Positions 46,728 to 56,464 of a stretch of DNA of 64,000 nucleotides are shown one piece after another; positions within the stretch are counted from its first letter, which is position 1; each line of letters begins with the position of its first letter. The translations under genes and the position numbers were made by a program. The stretch is from Streptomyces sp. DG1A-41. Lineage in GTDB: Bacteria; Actinomycetota; Actinomycetes; Streptomycetales; Streptomycetaceae. A model generated the notes under the pieces. It did not search any database. It was not told the origin of the DNA and saw only the letters and a list, made by a program, of their open reading frames with translations. The stretch is from the NCBI RefSeq assembly GCF_037055355.1, contig NZ_CP146350.1, forward strand, positions 5,417,001 through 5,481,000, given 5' to 3'.

Positions 46728-48299
46728 ATGTCCTTTCCTCTGCTGACAGTGACAGCGGCGCTCCCGGCCGTCGGCGCGATCGCCACGGCCGCCGTACCGG
46801 CCGCGCAGCGCACCGCCGCCAAGTGGCTGGCGCTGCTCTTCTCGCTCGCCACGCTCGTCCTGGCGATCACCGTCCTGGTGCGCTTCGACCCCGACGGCGA
46901 GCGTTACCAGCTCACCGAGTCCCACGCCTGGATCGCGGACTTCGGTGTCCGGTACGAACTGGGTGTGGACGGCATCGCGGTGGCGCTGATCGCGCTGACC
47001 GCCCTGCTGATCCCGTTCATCATCCTCGCGGGCTGGCACGACGCCGACCCGCTGGAGACGGGCAGCACCCGGTGGCGGCCGACGCAGGGCTTCTTCGCCC
47101 TGATCCTGGCCGTCGAGGCGATGGTGATCCTCTCCTTCGAGGCCACCGACGTCTTCCTCTTCTACATCTTCTTCGAAGCCATGCTGATCCCGATGTACTT
47201 CCTCATCGGCGGCTTCGGGGACCGTGCCCACGAGCACGGCGAGAAGACGGCCGCGACGCAACGGTCGTACGCGGCGGTGAAGTTCCTGCTCTACAACCTG
47301 GTCGGCGGTCTGATCATGCTGGCCGCGGTGATCGGTCTGTACGTGGTCGCCGGGAACTTCTCGCTCACGGAGATCGCCGAAGCCCGCGCCAACGGCTCGC
47401 TCTCCATGGCTACCAGCACCGAACGCTGGCTGTTCCTGGGCTTCTTCTTCGCCTTCGCGGTGAAGGCGCCGCTGTGGCCGCTGCACACCTGGCTGCCCAA
47501 CGCGATGCAGGAATCCACCGCCCCGGTCGCCGTGCTCATCACGGCGGTCGTCGACAAGGTCGGCACCTTCGCGATGCTCCGCTTCTGCCTCCAGCTGTTC
47601 CCGGAGGCCAGCAAGTGGGCGACGCCCGCCATCCTCGTCCTGGCCCTGATCAGCATCATCTACGGGGCGCTGCTCGCGGTCGGCCAGCGGGACATCAAGC
47701 GCCTGATCGCCTACGCGTCGATCTCCCACTTCGGCTTCATCATCATGGGCATCTTCGCGATGACCAGCCAGGGCCAGTCCGGGGCGACGCTCTACATGGT
47801 CAACCACGGCATCTCGACCGCCGCGCTGATGCTGGTGGCGGGCTTCCTGATCTCCCGGCGCGGCTCGCGGCTCATCGCCGACTACGGCGGAGTGCAGAAG
47901 GTCGCCCCGGTGCTGGCCGGCACGTTCCTGATCGGCGGCCTGGCGACTCTGTCCCTGCCGGGGCTGGCGCCGTTCGTGAGCGAGTTCCTGGTCCTGGTCG
48001 GCACGTTCGCCCGCTATCCGGTGATCGGCATCATCGCCACCTTCGGCATCGTCCTCGCCGCGCTCTACACCCTCGTCCTCTACCAGCGGACGATGACGGG
48101 CCCGGTGAAACCGGAGGTCGCGGCGATGCCGGACCTCAGGGTGCGTGAACTCGTGGTCGTCGCCCCGCTGGTCGTACTGCTGATCTTCCTGGGCGTCTAC
48201 CCGAAGCCCGTCACGGACATCGTCAACCCGGCGGTCAGACAGACGATGTCCGACGTACAGAAGAAGGACCCCCAGCCCGAGGTGGAGGCGGCCAAGTGA
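46728..48299 (+). CDS. nuoM: NADH-quinone oxidoreductase subunit M
   Basis: 523 aa, 14-helix antiporter-like subunit. Conserved FFEAMLIPMYFLIGGFG, KAPLWPLHTWLPNAMQESTA, IAYASISHFGFIIMGIFA. Starts five bases after nuoL and overlaps nuoN by GTGA. Confidence 0.96.
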   Translation: MSFPLLTVTAALPAVGAIATAAVPAAQRTAAKWLALLFSLATLVLAITVLVRFDPDGERYQLTESHAWIADFGVRYELGVDGIAVALIALTALLIPFIILAGWHDADPLETGSTRWRPTQGFFALILAVEAMVILSFEATDVFLFYIFFEAMLIPMYFLIGGFGDRAHEHGEKTAATQRSYAAVKFLLYNLVGGLIMLAAVIGLYVVAGNFSLTEIAEARANGSLSMATSTERWLFLGFFFAFAVKAPLWPLHTWLPNAMQESTAPVAVLITAVVDKVGTFAMLRFCLQLFPEASKWATPAILVLALISIIYGALLAVGQRDIKRLIAYASISHFGFIIMGIFAMTSQGQSGATLYMVNHGISTAALMLVAGFLISRRGSRLIADYGGVQKVAPVLAGTFLIGGLATLSLPGLAPFVSEFLVLVGTFARYPVIGIIATFGIVLAALYTLVLYQRTMTGPVKPEVAAMPDLRVRELVVVAPLVVLLIFLGVYPKPVTDIVNPAVRQTMSDVQKKDPQPEVEAAK

Positions 48300-49945
48300 G
48301 CGCAACAGCCGTCCACAGCCTGTGGACAACCGCGGCCGAACCGATCACCAAGATCGACGCGCCGAAGATCGAGTACGGACAGTTGGCGCCCACGCTGATC
48401 GTCGTAGGCGCGGCGATCCTCGGGATCCTCGTCGAGGCGTTGGTACCGCGCAAATCCCGTTACTACGTCCAGATGTTCGTGTCCGTCGTCGCGCTCGCGG
48501 CCGCCTTCGCCGCGGTCGTCGCGCTCGCGGCCGACGGTTACGGCACGACCAAGGCGCGCATCGCGGCGATGGGCGCGATCGCCGTCGACGGACCGGCCCT
48601 CTTCCTGCAGGGCACGATCCTGCTGGCGGCGCTGGTCGGCCTGTTCACGTTCGCCGAGCGGCGGCTCGACCCGGTGGTGCACGGCAACCGCGTCGACTCC
48701 TTCGCCGCACAGGCCGCGTCCGTGCCGGGCAGCGAGAGCGAGAAGGCGGCGGTCAAGGCCGGGTTCACCACCACCGAGGTGTTCCCGCTGCTGATGTTCG
48801 CCGTCGCCGGCATGCTGATCTTCCCGGCGGCCAACGACCTGCTGACGCTCTTCGTTGCGCTGGAGGTCTTCTCGCTCCCGCTGTACCTGCTGTGCGCGCT
48901 GGCCCGCCGCAAGCGGCTGATGTCTCAGGAGGCGGCGGTCAAGTACTTCCTGCTCGGCGCGTTCGCCTCCGCGTTCACCCTGTTCGGCATCGCCCTGCTG
49001 TACGGCTACGCGGGCTCGATGTCGTACGCGACGATCGCGCAGGTCGTCGACGGCACGGTCCAGGACGTCAACCCGGCGCTCGCCGACACCATGGGCAACG
49101 ACGCGCTGCTGCTCGTCGGCGCCGCGCTGCTGGTCATGGGCCTGCTGTTCAAGGTGGGCGCCGTGCCGTTCCACATGTGGACGCCGGACGTGTACCAGGG
49201 CGCGCCGACGCCGGTGACCGGCTTCATGGCGGCGGCGACGAAGGTGGCGGCGTTCGGTGCGCTGCTGCGGGTGCTGTACGTCGTCCTGCCGGGCCTGCGC
49301 TGGGACTGGCGGCCGGTGATGTGGGCCGTGGCCATCGTCACCATGCTGGGCGGTGCGATCGTCGCGATCACACAGACCGACATCAAGCGGCTGCTGGCGT
49401 ACTCGTCGATCGCGCACGGCGGGTTCATCCTCGCGGGTGTCATCGCGACCACGCCGGACGGTGTGTCGTCCGTGCTGTTCTACCTGGCCGCGTACTCGTT
49501 CGTGACGATCGGTGCCTTCGCGGTGGTGACACTCGTACGGGACGCGGGCGGCGAGGCGACGCACCTGTCCAAGTGGGCGGGGCTGGGCCGGCGTTCGCCA
49601 CTGGTGGCGGCGGTGTTCGCGGTGTTCCTGCTGGCCTTCGCGGGCATTCCGCTGACCTCCGGATTCGCCGGGAAGTTCGCCGTGTTCAAGGCGGCGGCGG
49701 AGGGCGGGGCCGCCCCGCTCGTCGTGATCGGTGTGATCTCGTCGGCGATCGCGGCGTTCTTCTACATCCGCGTCATCGTGCTGATGTTCTTCAGCGAGCC
49801 GCGGCCGGAGGGCCCGACGGTGGCCGTGCCGTCGCCGCTGACGATCACGGCGATCGGGGTCGGTGTGGCGGTCACGCTGGTGCTCGGTGTGGCGCCGCAG
49901 TACTTCCTGGATCTGGCGGGACAGGCGGGGGTGTTCGTGCGCTGA
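48296..49945 (+). CDS. nuoN: NADH-quinone oxidoreductase subunit N
   Basis: 549 aa, last subunit of the operon. Antiporter-like signature FVALEVFSLPLYLLCALARR, VGAVPFHMWTPDVYQGAPTP, LLAYSSIAHGGFILAGVIA are intact. A strong hairpin follows, closing the 16-kb operon. Confidence 0.96.
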   Translation: MSATAVHSLWTTAAEPITKIDAPKIEYGQLAPTLIVVGAAILGILVEALVPRKSRYYVQMFVSVVALAAAFAAVVALAADGYGTTKARIAAMGAIAVDGPALFLQGTILLAALVGLFTFAERRLDPVVHGNRVDSFAAQAASVPGSESEKAAVKAGFTTTEVFPLLMFAVAGMLIFPAANDLLTLFVALEVFSLPLYLLCALARRKRLMSQEAAVKYFLLGAFASAFTLFGIALLYGYAGSMSYATIAQVVDGTVQDVNPALADTMGNDALLLVGAALLVMGLLFKVGAVPFHMWTPDVYQGAPTPVTGFMAAATKVAAFGALLRVLYVVLPGLRWDWRPVMWAVAIVTMLGGAIVAITQTDIKRLLAYSSIAHGGFILAGVIATTPDGVSSVLFYLAAYSFVTIGAFAVVTLVRDAGGEATHLSKWAGLGRRSPLVAAVFAVFLLAFAGIPLTSGFAGKFAVFKAAAEGGAAPLVVIGVISSAIAAFFYIRVIVLMFFSEPRPEGPTVAVPSPLTITAIGVGVAVTLVLGVAPQYFLDLAGQAGVFVR

Positions 49946-49975
49946 CGCCGGGACTCGCCAGCGGATATACGACGT

Positions 49976-50006
49976 GGCCCGGCATCCTGCTCATGGATGC
50001 CGGGCC
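49976..50006. terminator. Operon terminator after nuoN
   Basis: Perfect 12-bp stem GGCCCGGCATCC / GGATGCCGGGCC with a 7-base loop. It also serves the convergent Uma2 gene. Confidence 0.85.
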
Positions 50007-50027
50007 TCTGTTGCTCGTGGGGCCGGG

Positions 50028-50507
50028 TTACTCGCTCTGCTCGCGCCGCGTTTTGATCTTGGTGAGGTCCAGGTCCAGCGCGAAGGGGGCGTCGACCTTC
50101 ATCCGCTCGCGGAAGATGCCCACGCTGGTGTAGGCGCCCGTGGTCGGTTCCAGCTCGAAGGCGTGGACCGCAGCGCGACCCTTCTCGCTCTCGACGCGCC
50201 AATAGTGGGGGATCTTGGCTCGCGCGTACTTGAGGGGCTTGGTCTCGCGGGCACGGGACACGGAGTCGTCCGATACGACCTCGATGGCCAGAAGAACGGC
50301 CTCTGCCGGGAACCGGGTCTGGTCCGGCTCCTTCACCACGCTCCCGCGCACCACGACCACGTCCGGCTCTGGCCTGTTCTGGCGGTCGATGTCGATGGTG
50401 AACTCACGAAAGACCTCGAATTCCGCTGGTGCCAGAGACTGGAGCTGCCACTTGAAGAAGTCAATGGCGCGCTCGTGAAAGATGGTCTGCGGACTCTCGA
50501 AGACCAA
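50028..50507 (-). CDS. Uma2 family putative endonuclease, N-terminus out of frame
   Basis: 159 aa from a TTG. Uma2 proteins have a PD-(D/E)XK fold; here RPEPDVVVVRG, LLAIEVVSDDS and the Lys in LKYARAKIPHYW give the Asp, Glu and Lys expected. The frame continues upstream with clear family sequence (PPEGGWTADDLNRLPNLPPH then TELIDGS, including the first conserved Glu) but has no ATG, GTG or TTG there. An ATG at 50641 would fit if one base were added just after it (a G-run, ATGGGAGC). So the gene is probably full-length with a one-base deletion or sequencing error. Function in vivo of these multicopy proteins is poorly known. Confidence 0.75.
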   Translation of the reverse strand: MVFESPQTIFHERAIDFFKWQLQSLAPAEFEVFREFTIDIDRQNRPEPDVVVVRGSVVKEPDQTRFPAEAVLLAIEVVSDDSVSRARETKPLKYARAKIPHYWRVESEKGRAAVHAFELEPTTGAYTSVGIFRERMKVDAPFALDLDLTKIKTRREQSE

Positions 50508-50989
50508 ACTCCCGTCGATCAGTTCCGTGTGCGGAGGCAGATTCGGGAGGCGGTTTAGGTCATCGGCGGTCCAGCCGCCCTCCGGCGGGGTCGGCCAGCT
50601 CGGCGTGGACGCCTTCGTGCGACGCTCATCAGTGCTCCCATGGGACGGAGTCTCGCCGGGGCTTTCAGACTATCGGGCGGAAACGGGCGGGGCCTCCCGC
50701 GAACCTGTGGACGTCGGTCGTGTCCTTGACACAGGCGTTCGGGGCGGCCTGTGGATAACTCCGGGGCTGTCGGTGCGGGCGCCTATGGTGGACGCAGTGG
50801 TCGAGGGGTGACATACGGGGAACAGGACGATGGGCGCTATGGGCGGGACGGATGTGATGACGGACGTGGACGCGGTGACCGGGGCCTGGCAGGCCAGGCG
50901 GTGCCGGCGACGGCGCGGCACTGGCCACGCTGCACCGGGTCTTCGGATACGAGGCCTTCCGCGGTGAGCAGGAAGCGGTCATCGAGCAC

Positions 50990-52894
50990 GTGGTCGCGGG
51001 CGGCGACGCGGTGGTGCTCATGCCGACCGGCGCCGGCAAGTCGCTGTGCTACCAGGTCCCGGCCCTGGTCAGGCCCGGTACGGGTGTGGTCGTCTCCCCG
51101 CTCATCGCCCTCATGCAGGACCAGGTGGACGCGCTGCGGGCGCTCGGCGTGCGGGCCGGGTTCATGAACTCCACCCAGGACTTCGACGAGCGACGGGTGG
51201 TGGAGGCCGAGTTCCTCGCCGGGGAGCTGGACCTGCTCTACCTGGCGCCTGAGCGGCTGCGGCTGGAGAACACGCTCGATCTGCTCTCACGCGGGAAGAT
51301 CTCCGTCTTCGCCATCGACGAGGCGCACTGCGTCTCCCAGTGGGGGCACGACTTCCGGCCGGACTACCTGTCGCTGTCGCTGCTCGGCGAGCGCTGGCCG
51401 GACGTACCGCGGATCGCGCTCACGGCGACGGCCACACGCGCCACGCACCAGGAGATCACCGAGCGGCTGAACATGCCGACGGCCCGGCACTTCGTGGCGA
51501 GCTTCGACCGGCCCAACATCCAGTACCGGATCGTGCCGAAGGCGGACCCGAAGAAGCAACTGCTGAGCTTCCTGCGCGAGGAGCACGCGGGCGACGCTGG
51601 CATCGTCTACTGCCTGTCGCGCAACTCGGTCGAGAAGACAGCCGAATTCCTCAGCCGCAACGGCATCGAGGCGGTGTCGTATCACGCGGGCCTGGACTCG
51701 GGTACGCGCGCGGCCCACCAGTCCCGCTTCCTGCGGGAGGACGGCCTGGTCGTGGTGGCGACCATCGCCTTCGGTATGGGCATCGACAAGCCGGACGTCC
51801 GCTTCGTCGCCCACCTCGACCTGCCCAAGTCGGTCGAGGGCTACTACCAGGAGACGGGCCGGGCGGGGCGTGACGGGCTGCCGTCGACGGCGTGGATGGC
51901 GTACGGGCTGAACGACGTCATACAGCAGCGCAAGCTGATCCAGTCGGGCGAGAGCGACGAGGCGTTCCGGCGGCGGGCCCAGGCCCACCTGGACTCGATG
52001 CTGGCGCTGTGCGAGACCGCCCAGTGCCGCCGGGGCCAGCTCCTCGCCTACTTCGGCCAGGACCCGGACCCGGCCGGCTGCGGCAACTGCGACACCTGCC
52101 TGACCCCGCCGGAGACCTGGGACGGCACGATCGCGGCGCAGAAGGTGCTGTCGACGGTGGTGCGCCTCCAGCGGGAGCGCGGGCAGAAGTTCGGCGCGGT
52201 GCAGATCGTCGACATCCTGCTGGGCAAGCGGACCGGCAAGGTGATCCAGTTCGACCACGACCAGCTGTCGGTGTTCGGCATCGGTGACGAGCTGACCGAG
52301 GGCGAATGGCGGGGTGTCGTCCGGCAGTTGCTGGCCCAGGGGCTGCTCGCGGTGGAGGGCGAGTACGGCACGCTGGTGCTGACCGAGGCGAGCGGGGAGG
52401 TGCTGCGGCGGGAGCGGGAGGTGCCGCTGCGGAAGGAACCGAAGAAACCGGTGACCTCCCGGTCGGGGTCCTCGTCGTCCTCGGGCTCGGGGCGGGGCGA
52501 GCGCAAGGGCAAGACGGTTGCCGCCGAGCTGCCCGAGGAACTGCTGCCGGCTTTCGAGGCATTGCGCGCCTGGCGGGCCGAGCAGGCGCGCGAGCAGGGC
52601 GTCCCGGCGTACGTCATCTTCCACGATGCCACGCTGCGGGAGATCGCCACGGTGTGGCCCGGTTCGGTGGCCGAGCTGGGTGGGATCAGCGGGGTGGGGG
52701 AGAGGAAGCTCGCGACGTACGGGGAGGGCGTGCTGGAGGTGCTCGCCTCGCTGGGCGGGCCGCAGGGGGCGGCACCGGCGGCCGACTCGTCTGAGGTGGC
52801 CGGCTCGACCGTGGCCCAGGCGCCCGGCCAGGACGCGGACGGCCAGGAGGAATGGCCGGAGCTGCACGGGGAGCCGGAGCCCGACTGGATATAG
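50990..52894 (+). CDS. recQ: RecQ-type ATP-dependent DNA helicase, probable frame break near the start
   Basis: 634 aa from an internal GTG. Helicase motifs: [10 protein letters not shown] (I), [11 protein letters not shown] (II), [10 protein letters not shown] (III), [20 protein letters not shown] (V), [12 protein letters not shown] (VI); RecQ zinc region [12 protein letters not shown] and CGNCDTC; HRDC-like domain near 520-590. Upstream the same frame still reads [20 protein letters not shown], the essential RecQ motif 0, without a start codon. The natural start is likely ATG 50830 in another frame; removing one base around 50895 joins them. Either a sequencing error or a damaged gene. Confidence 0.88.
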   Translation: MVAGGDAVVLMPTGAGKSLCYQVPALVRPGTGVVVSPLIALMQDQVDALRALGVRAGFMNSTQDFDERRVVEAEFLAGELDLLYLAPERLRLENTLDLLSRGKISVFAIDEAHCVSQWGHDFRPDYLSLSLLGERWPDVPRIALTATATRATHQEITERLNMPTARHFVASFDRPNIQYRIVPKADPKKQLLSFLREEHAGDAGIVYCLSRNSVEKTAEFLSRNGIEAVSYHAGLDSGTRAAHQSRFLREDGLVVVATIAFGMGIDKPDVRFVAHLDLPKSVEGYYQETGRAGRDGLPSTAWMAYGLNDVIQQRKLIQSGESDEAFRRRAQAHLDSMLALCETAQCRRGQLLAYFGQDPDPAGCGNCDTCLTPPETWDGTIAAQKVLSTVVRLQRERGQKFGAVQIVDILLGKRTGKVIQFDHDQLSVFGIGDELTEGEWRGVVRQLLAQGLLAVEGEYGTLVLTEASGEVLRREREVPLRKEPKKPVTSRSGSSSSSGSGRGERKGKTVAAELPEELLPAFEALRAWRAEQAREQGVPAYVIFHDATLREIATVWPGSVAELGGISGVGERKLATYGEGVLEVLASLGGPQGAAPAADSSEVAGSTVAQAPGQDADGQEEWPELHGEPEPDWI

Positions 52895-53081
52895 GGCCGA
52901 AGCGCCGGCCGGGGCAGCGGCAGGGACGCAGGGCACGGGCAGAGGTGGGCGTGCGTCGACCCGGCCCGCGCGTCGGCCTGCGCCCCCGGCCGCGCCGCGC
53001 AGCGGTCACGGGGCCCGAGCACGCGCGCCCGGCAGTACGACGGAGCCGAGGCCCCGCCACCGGCCGCCCGGGCCCGTACGG

Positions 53082-54020
53082 CTACGACAGGGCAGTCAGA
53101 CCGGGCGCGAACACGATCAGCAGGGGCAGCAGAGGTACCAGCGCGGCCGTGGTCGTGGTCAGGGCCCGGTGCCGGCGGCCCAGCCGGGGCGGCGGTTCCA
53201 GAAGCCGGTCGACCCGCTCGCCCAGCAGGCGGTGGCTGGAGGCGCAGGACAGGACGCCGCGGTGCTGGTTGAGCTCGATCAGGGCCAGGGCCGTGGTCAG
53301 GTGACCGCAGCGGCGGGAGGCCGTGTCGTCGGCGGCCAGTTCGACCAGGCGGTGCGTCTGGTCGCAGAAGTGGGCGAACAGCGGGATGCGGGGGAAACCG
53401 GTGGCCAGGGCGGTGGACAGGTGCAGCAGCCAGTCGTGGCGGGCGCGGGCGTGGCCGCGCTCGTGGGTGAGGACGGCGTCGAGCTGGTGGTCCGTGAGGC
53501 GGTGCAGGGCGCCCGTGGTGACGATCAGCTGGGGCGGGCTGCCGGGCATCCACCAGGCGTCGGGGTACTCGTCCTCCAGGACCAGGAGGGGGCCGCGGGC
53601 GGCGGGCAGTCCGGCCGGCAGGTCGGGGGCGCGTTCGCGGAGGTGGGCGCGGGCCTGGGCTCGGCGCCTGCGCGCCTCGACGAGCTCACGGGCGAGCATC
53701 GCGGTCGTCCAGGCGGCACCGCAGGCCAGCAGCAGGGTGAGGGCGGCGGCCCCCGGCGGGGCGGTGGACAGGTCGTACGCCGCCGCCACCGCGGGCGGAG
53801 CCGGGGCGAAGAGCTGGGCGCGGACCGTGCCGAAGACGGCGGCGGCGCCCAGGGCGAGTGCCGTCACGCAGCACAGCAGGACGGTGGCGACCAGGCACTG
53901 CCACACCCAAAGCGCGACCACCGGTTCCCGCTCGGGCCAGTCGGCCCGGGTCAGCGCACGGGGAACGGGTACGGCGGCCGTCACGGCGACAACGCTCAGC
54001 AGGAGCAGGCAGACGGTCAT
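53082..54020 (-). CDS. M56-family membrane metallopeptidase
   Basis: 312 aa with membrane helices at about 2-20, 36-63, 90-112 and 285-307, and a zinc motif HERGH (186-190) after LTDHQLDAVLT. BlaR1/MecR1-type peptidases have this plan and cut partner repressors, but the C-terminal sensor domain is absent. In streptomycetes such genes often sit beside a BlaI/MecI repressor gene; none is adjacent here. Start ATG with GGAG 11 bases upstream. Confidence 0.82.
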   Translation of the reverse strand: MTVCLLLLSVVAVTAAVPVPRALTRADWPEREPVVALWVWQCLVATVLLCCVTALALGAAAVFGTVRAQLFAPAPPAVAAAYDLSTAPPGAAALTLLLACGAAWTTAMLARELVEARRRRAQARAHLRERAPDLPAGLPAARGPLLVLEDEYPDAWWMPGSPPQLIVTTGALHRLTDHQLDAVLTHERGHARARHDWLLHLSTALATGFPRIPLFAHFCDQTHRLVELAADDTASRRCGHLTTALALIELNQHRGVLSCASSHRLLGERVDRLLEPPPRLGRRHRALTTTTAALVPLLPLLIVFAPGLTALS

Positions 54021-54276
54021 TGCCACGGGCTCCGGTTCCTGGTCGGAAGAGGGGCGGCTACGGGTCGTGCGGGGGAGGGCGGATGCTGTGCGCACCGTTG
54101 GCGCGGCTGAAGTGCACACAGACGAGCGCGCCGAACGTGCCGTGCACCGCGCGCGTGCGGGCACACCGCCCGAGCCCAGTATGACGGTGCCGGGCGGTGT
54201 GAGTCAGGGGTCGCGCGGCATCAGAAGCGCGGGGAGGGGCGACTGTCGGCCAGAGCCGGGCACTGGATGTTGCGGG
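54021..54276. other. Gap between the M56 and WYL genes
   Basis: About 256 bases. No BlaI-like gene or other convincing frame is visible; it should hold the peptidase promoter. Confidence 0.35.
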
Positions 54277-55242
54277 TCAGGACGTTGGTGACGGCGCATA
54301 GTGGTGGGCAAGATCGGTGGCGAGGTCGCGGAGGTGAGCCCTGGCTTCGGTGGGGCCGTGCACAGTGATGGCGCTCCCGAACGGCAGTAGTGCTCGCACG
54401 TCCTCCAGATGCAGGAAGCGGATCGTTACCTTGCGGCCAGTGGCGGATTCTTCATGGTCGTCCCGGACGAGTCGTAGGCCAAAGATCCGTTGCGCTCGCT
54501 CGATCTGGGTCTGGTCGATGGTGGCGCTGACCTCGATCGCGTGGTTGTGTTCCCATTGCTCAATGAGCGCTGCAGCGACGGTGGCCAGGGTCTGGTTCTC
54601 GCGGATCCGTCGTGGCTGGTCGACTTCTTTCCACGTCGTGATCCGTTCGAGTCGGTACATCCGTGGCACTCGGGCACAGTCGGCGACGAGGTACCAGATG
54701 CCGGCCTTGGCGAACAGCCCGTAGGGATCCACGACCAGGTCGCGTGGGCATGGCTCGCGTGGGCTGTCGTACTCGATCCGTAGCCGGCGACCTCGCCGCA
54801 CTGCGCCGACCAGCGAAGCCGGAGTCGTGCCGAAAGCTCGTGCCTGACGCCAGGGACGGCTGTCCACGTGCACTACGTCGGTGAGCGGCAGGAGCTCATG
54901 AACTCGACGTGGCTGTGTAGCGACGATCTTGGAGAGCGCGCGCCGGCTTTCGACCGATGCGTTGAGCTCCGCACGTTGCTTCTCATCCAGCCCAGTGAGC
55001 GACAGATGATCACGCTCGCCCGGTGTGAGTCGCGTGAGATCGAGTCCGGATCCGGGCAGCATGATCACGCCTCCGAGGCGGCCCCGGTGTGCGGTCACCG
55101 GCAGACCGGCGTCGCGGAGCCAGTTCAGATCCCGGGTGATGGTTCGAAGGGACACCCCGAGCGCTGAGGCGAGTTCCTGTGTGGTCACGGCATCCCTCGA
55201 TTTGAGGAGCAGCATCAGGGTGAAGAAGCGGTCTGGGGTCAC
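54277..55242 (-). CDS. HTH and WYL-domain transcriptional regulator
   Basis: 321 aa from a GTG. N-terminal DeoR-like HTH (MLLLKSRDAVTTQELASALG, SLRTITRDLNWLRDAGLPV), then a WYL domain (RLRIEYDSPREPCPRDLVVD, PYGLFAKAGIWYLVADC) and a WCX-like C-terminal part. WYL domains bind small ligands or nucleic acid. It is divergent from the VOC gene with 92 bases between, suggesting it regulates that gene and itself. Confidence 0.86.
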   Translation of the reverse strand: MTPDRFFTLMLLLKSRDAVTTQELASALGVSLRTITRDLNWLRDAGLPVTAHRGRLGGVIMLPGSGLDLTRLTPGERDHLSLTGLDEKQRAELNASVESRRALSKIVATQPRRVHELLPLTDVVHVDSRPWRQARAFGTTPASLVGAVRRGRRLRIEYDSPREPCPRDLVVDPYGLFAKAGIWYLVADCARVPRMYRLERITTWKEVDQPRRIRENQTLATVAAALIEQWEHNHAIEVSATIDQTQIERAQRIFGLRLVRDDHEESATGRKVTIRFLHLEDVRALLPFGSAITVHGPTEARAHLRDLATDLAHHYAPSPTS

Positions 55243-55334
55243 ACACCAATTTATTCAGGAATTGCGACACGATGCGGCGCATATCCCGGTCAGGCTGGTG
55301 GATGCGTACCTACCACCTGTGAGAAGGAACAACC

Positions 55335-55700
55335 ATGACCACATCCGTCGTGTCCATCGTCTACGTGAACGACGCTCCCGCCGCAGCTCGTTTCTACGGC
55401 GACCTCCTCGGCATGAGCCCCTCGTTCGAGACTCCGGGATACATCACCTTCGACCTCGGGCCAGGCGCTGACCTCGGTCTGTGGTCTGGCCAGTTCGAGG
55501 ATCTGTCACCGGACGTCCCGCGCACCAGTGAGGTTTGCCTGGCCATCGACGGTGGACCCGACGAGCTCAACGCGACCTTCAAGCAGTGGAAGTCCAACGG
55601 TGTCACGATCCTGCGCGAGCCTCATGATGCGGGGTTCGGGCTGACCTTCCTCGCAGCCGATCCTGACGGGAACCGTATCCGCGTCGCACCGAAGGGCTGA
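55335..55700 (+). CDS. VOC family (glyoxalase/bleomycin-resistance-like) protein
   Basis: 121 aa, two beta-alpha-beta-beta-beta modules: SIVYVNDAPAAARFYGDLLG with PSFETPGYITFDLG, and GPDELNATFKQWKSNGVTIL ending FLAADPDGNRIRVAP. The terminal Glu usual for metal binding is replaced (GNRIRV), and the early His/Glu pattern is not clear, so metal binding is uncertain. Such proteins act as isomerases, dioxygenases or drug-binding proteins. Divergent from the WYL regulator. Confidence 0.84.
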   Translation: MTTSVVSIVYVNDAPAAARFYGDLLGMSPSFETPGYITFDLGPGADLGLWSGQFEDLSPDVPRTSEVCLAIDGGPDELNATFKQWKSNGVTILREPHDAGFGLTFLAADPDGNRIRVAPKG

Positions 55701-55713
55701 AAGGCCGCAATGC

Positions 55714-55745
55714 GGCAGGCGCGCACGATAGGTGTCGCGCCTGCC
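55714..55745 (+). terminator. Hairpin terminator after the VOC gene
   Basis: Ten-bp stem GGCAGGCGCG / CGCGCCTGCC around a 12-base loop, 13 bases after the stop. Confidence 0.75.
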
Positions 55746-55772
55746 GTCGTCTGACTTCGAGGCGGTGAGAAC

Positions 55773-56394
55773 AACCGGAAGCCGGGGAAGATCACCGCCC
55801 GCTGGGCCCGGACACATGGTGCACCTGGATGTGAAGAAGGTCGGCCGGATCCCTGATGGCGGCCGGTGGCGGATCCACGGCCGGGACAGCGATCAGGCCA
55901 AGGTCGCTAGTCGGGCGAAGTCGGCCGGGGCAAAGCGTGGCTACGTCTACCTGCACTCCGTCGTCGATGGTTTCTCACGGCTCGCCTACACAGAACCGCT
56001 GGGCGATGAGAAGGGCGCGACGGCTGCTGCTTTCCTCGCCCGGGCGAAGGTCTGGTTCGCCGACCACGGCATCAACCACATCCACCGGGTCGTCACCGGC
56101 AATGGCACTTGCTACCGCTCCGGCGACTTCGCCCGCATCGTCGGGCAAGGCACCCGGCATCAGAGAGCCAAACCATACACACCTCGGCACAACGGGAAGG
56201 TGGAGCGCTACCAGCGCATCATGGCCGAGGAAGTCCTCTACGCCCGCGAGTTCACCAGCGAGAACGCCCGGTCAGCCGCGATCACAGTGTGGAACATCCA
56301 CTACAACTACCACCGGCCGCACAGTGCTGCCGCCGGAAGGCCGCCAGCAGCACGCCTCCGCGGAAGCGTCACCAACGTCGAGCCCTCATACAAC
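55773..56394 (+). mobile_element. Inactive IS481-family transposase remnant
   Basis: The DDE catalytic core of an IS481-type transposase without its N-terminal HTH half. One frame shows KITARWAR, then a shift leads to GHMVHLDVKKVGRIPDGGRW, YLHSVVDGFSRLAYTEPLGD, RVVTGNGTCYRS, HNGKVERYQRIMAEE and NYHRPHSAAAGRPPAARL. The first Asp and the final Glu remain, but the second catalytic Asp (normally in TDNG) is Gly. The natural stop after the family's C-terminus is also gone, so the frame runs on into the antisense of the next gene. No terminal inverted repeats could be identified. Confidence 0.82.
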
Positions 56395-56401
56395 TGGGGG
56401 C

Positions 56402-56448
56402 GTCCGCAACCCGCCTGCCCTCCGGGCGGACGCCGGGACTTTGCGGAC
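56402..56448 (-). terminator. Nested hairpin downstream of the fumarylacetoacetase gene
   Basis: Outer arms GTCCGCAA / TTGCGGAC enclose an inner GCCC/GGGC hairpin, 17 bases beyond the stop of the convergent gene. Confidence 0.5.
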
Positions 56449-56464
56449 ACCCCCTGGAGCGCCG

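Noticed and set aside
55297..55317. GGTGG-N11-CCACC repeat between the WYL and VOC genes as an operator
   Set aside because: Five-base arms in high-GC DNA are too short to be convincing.
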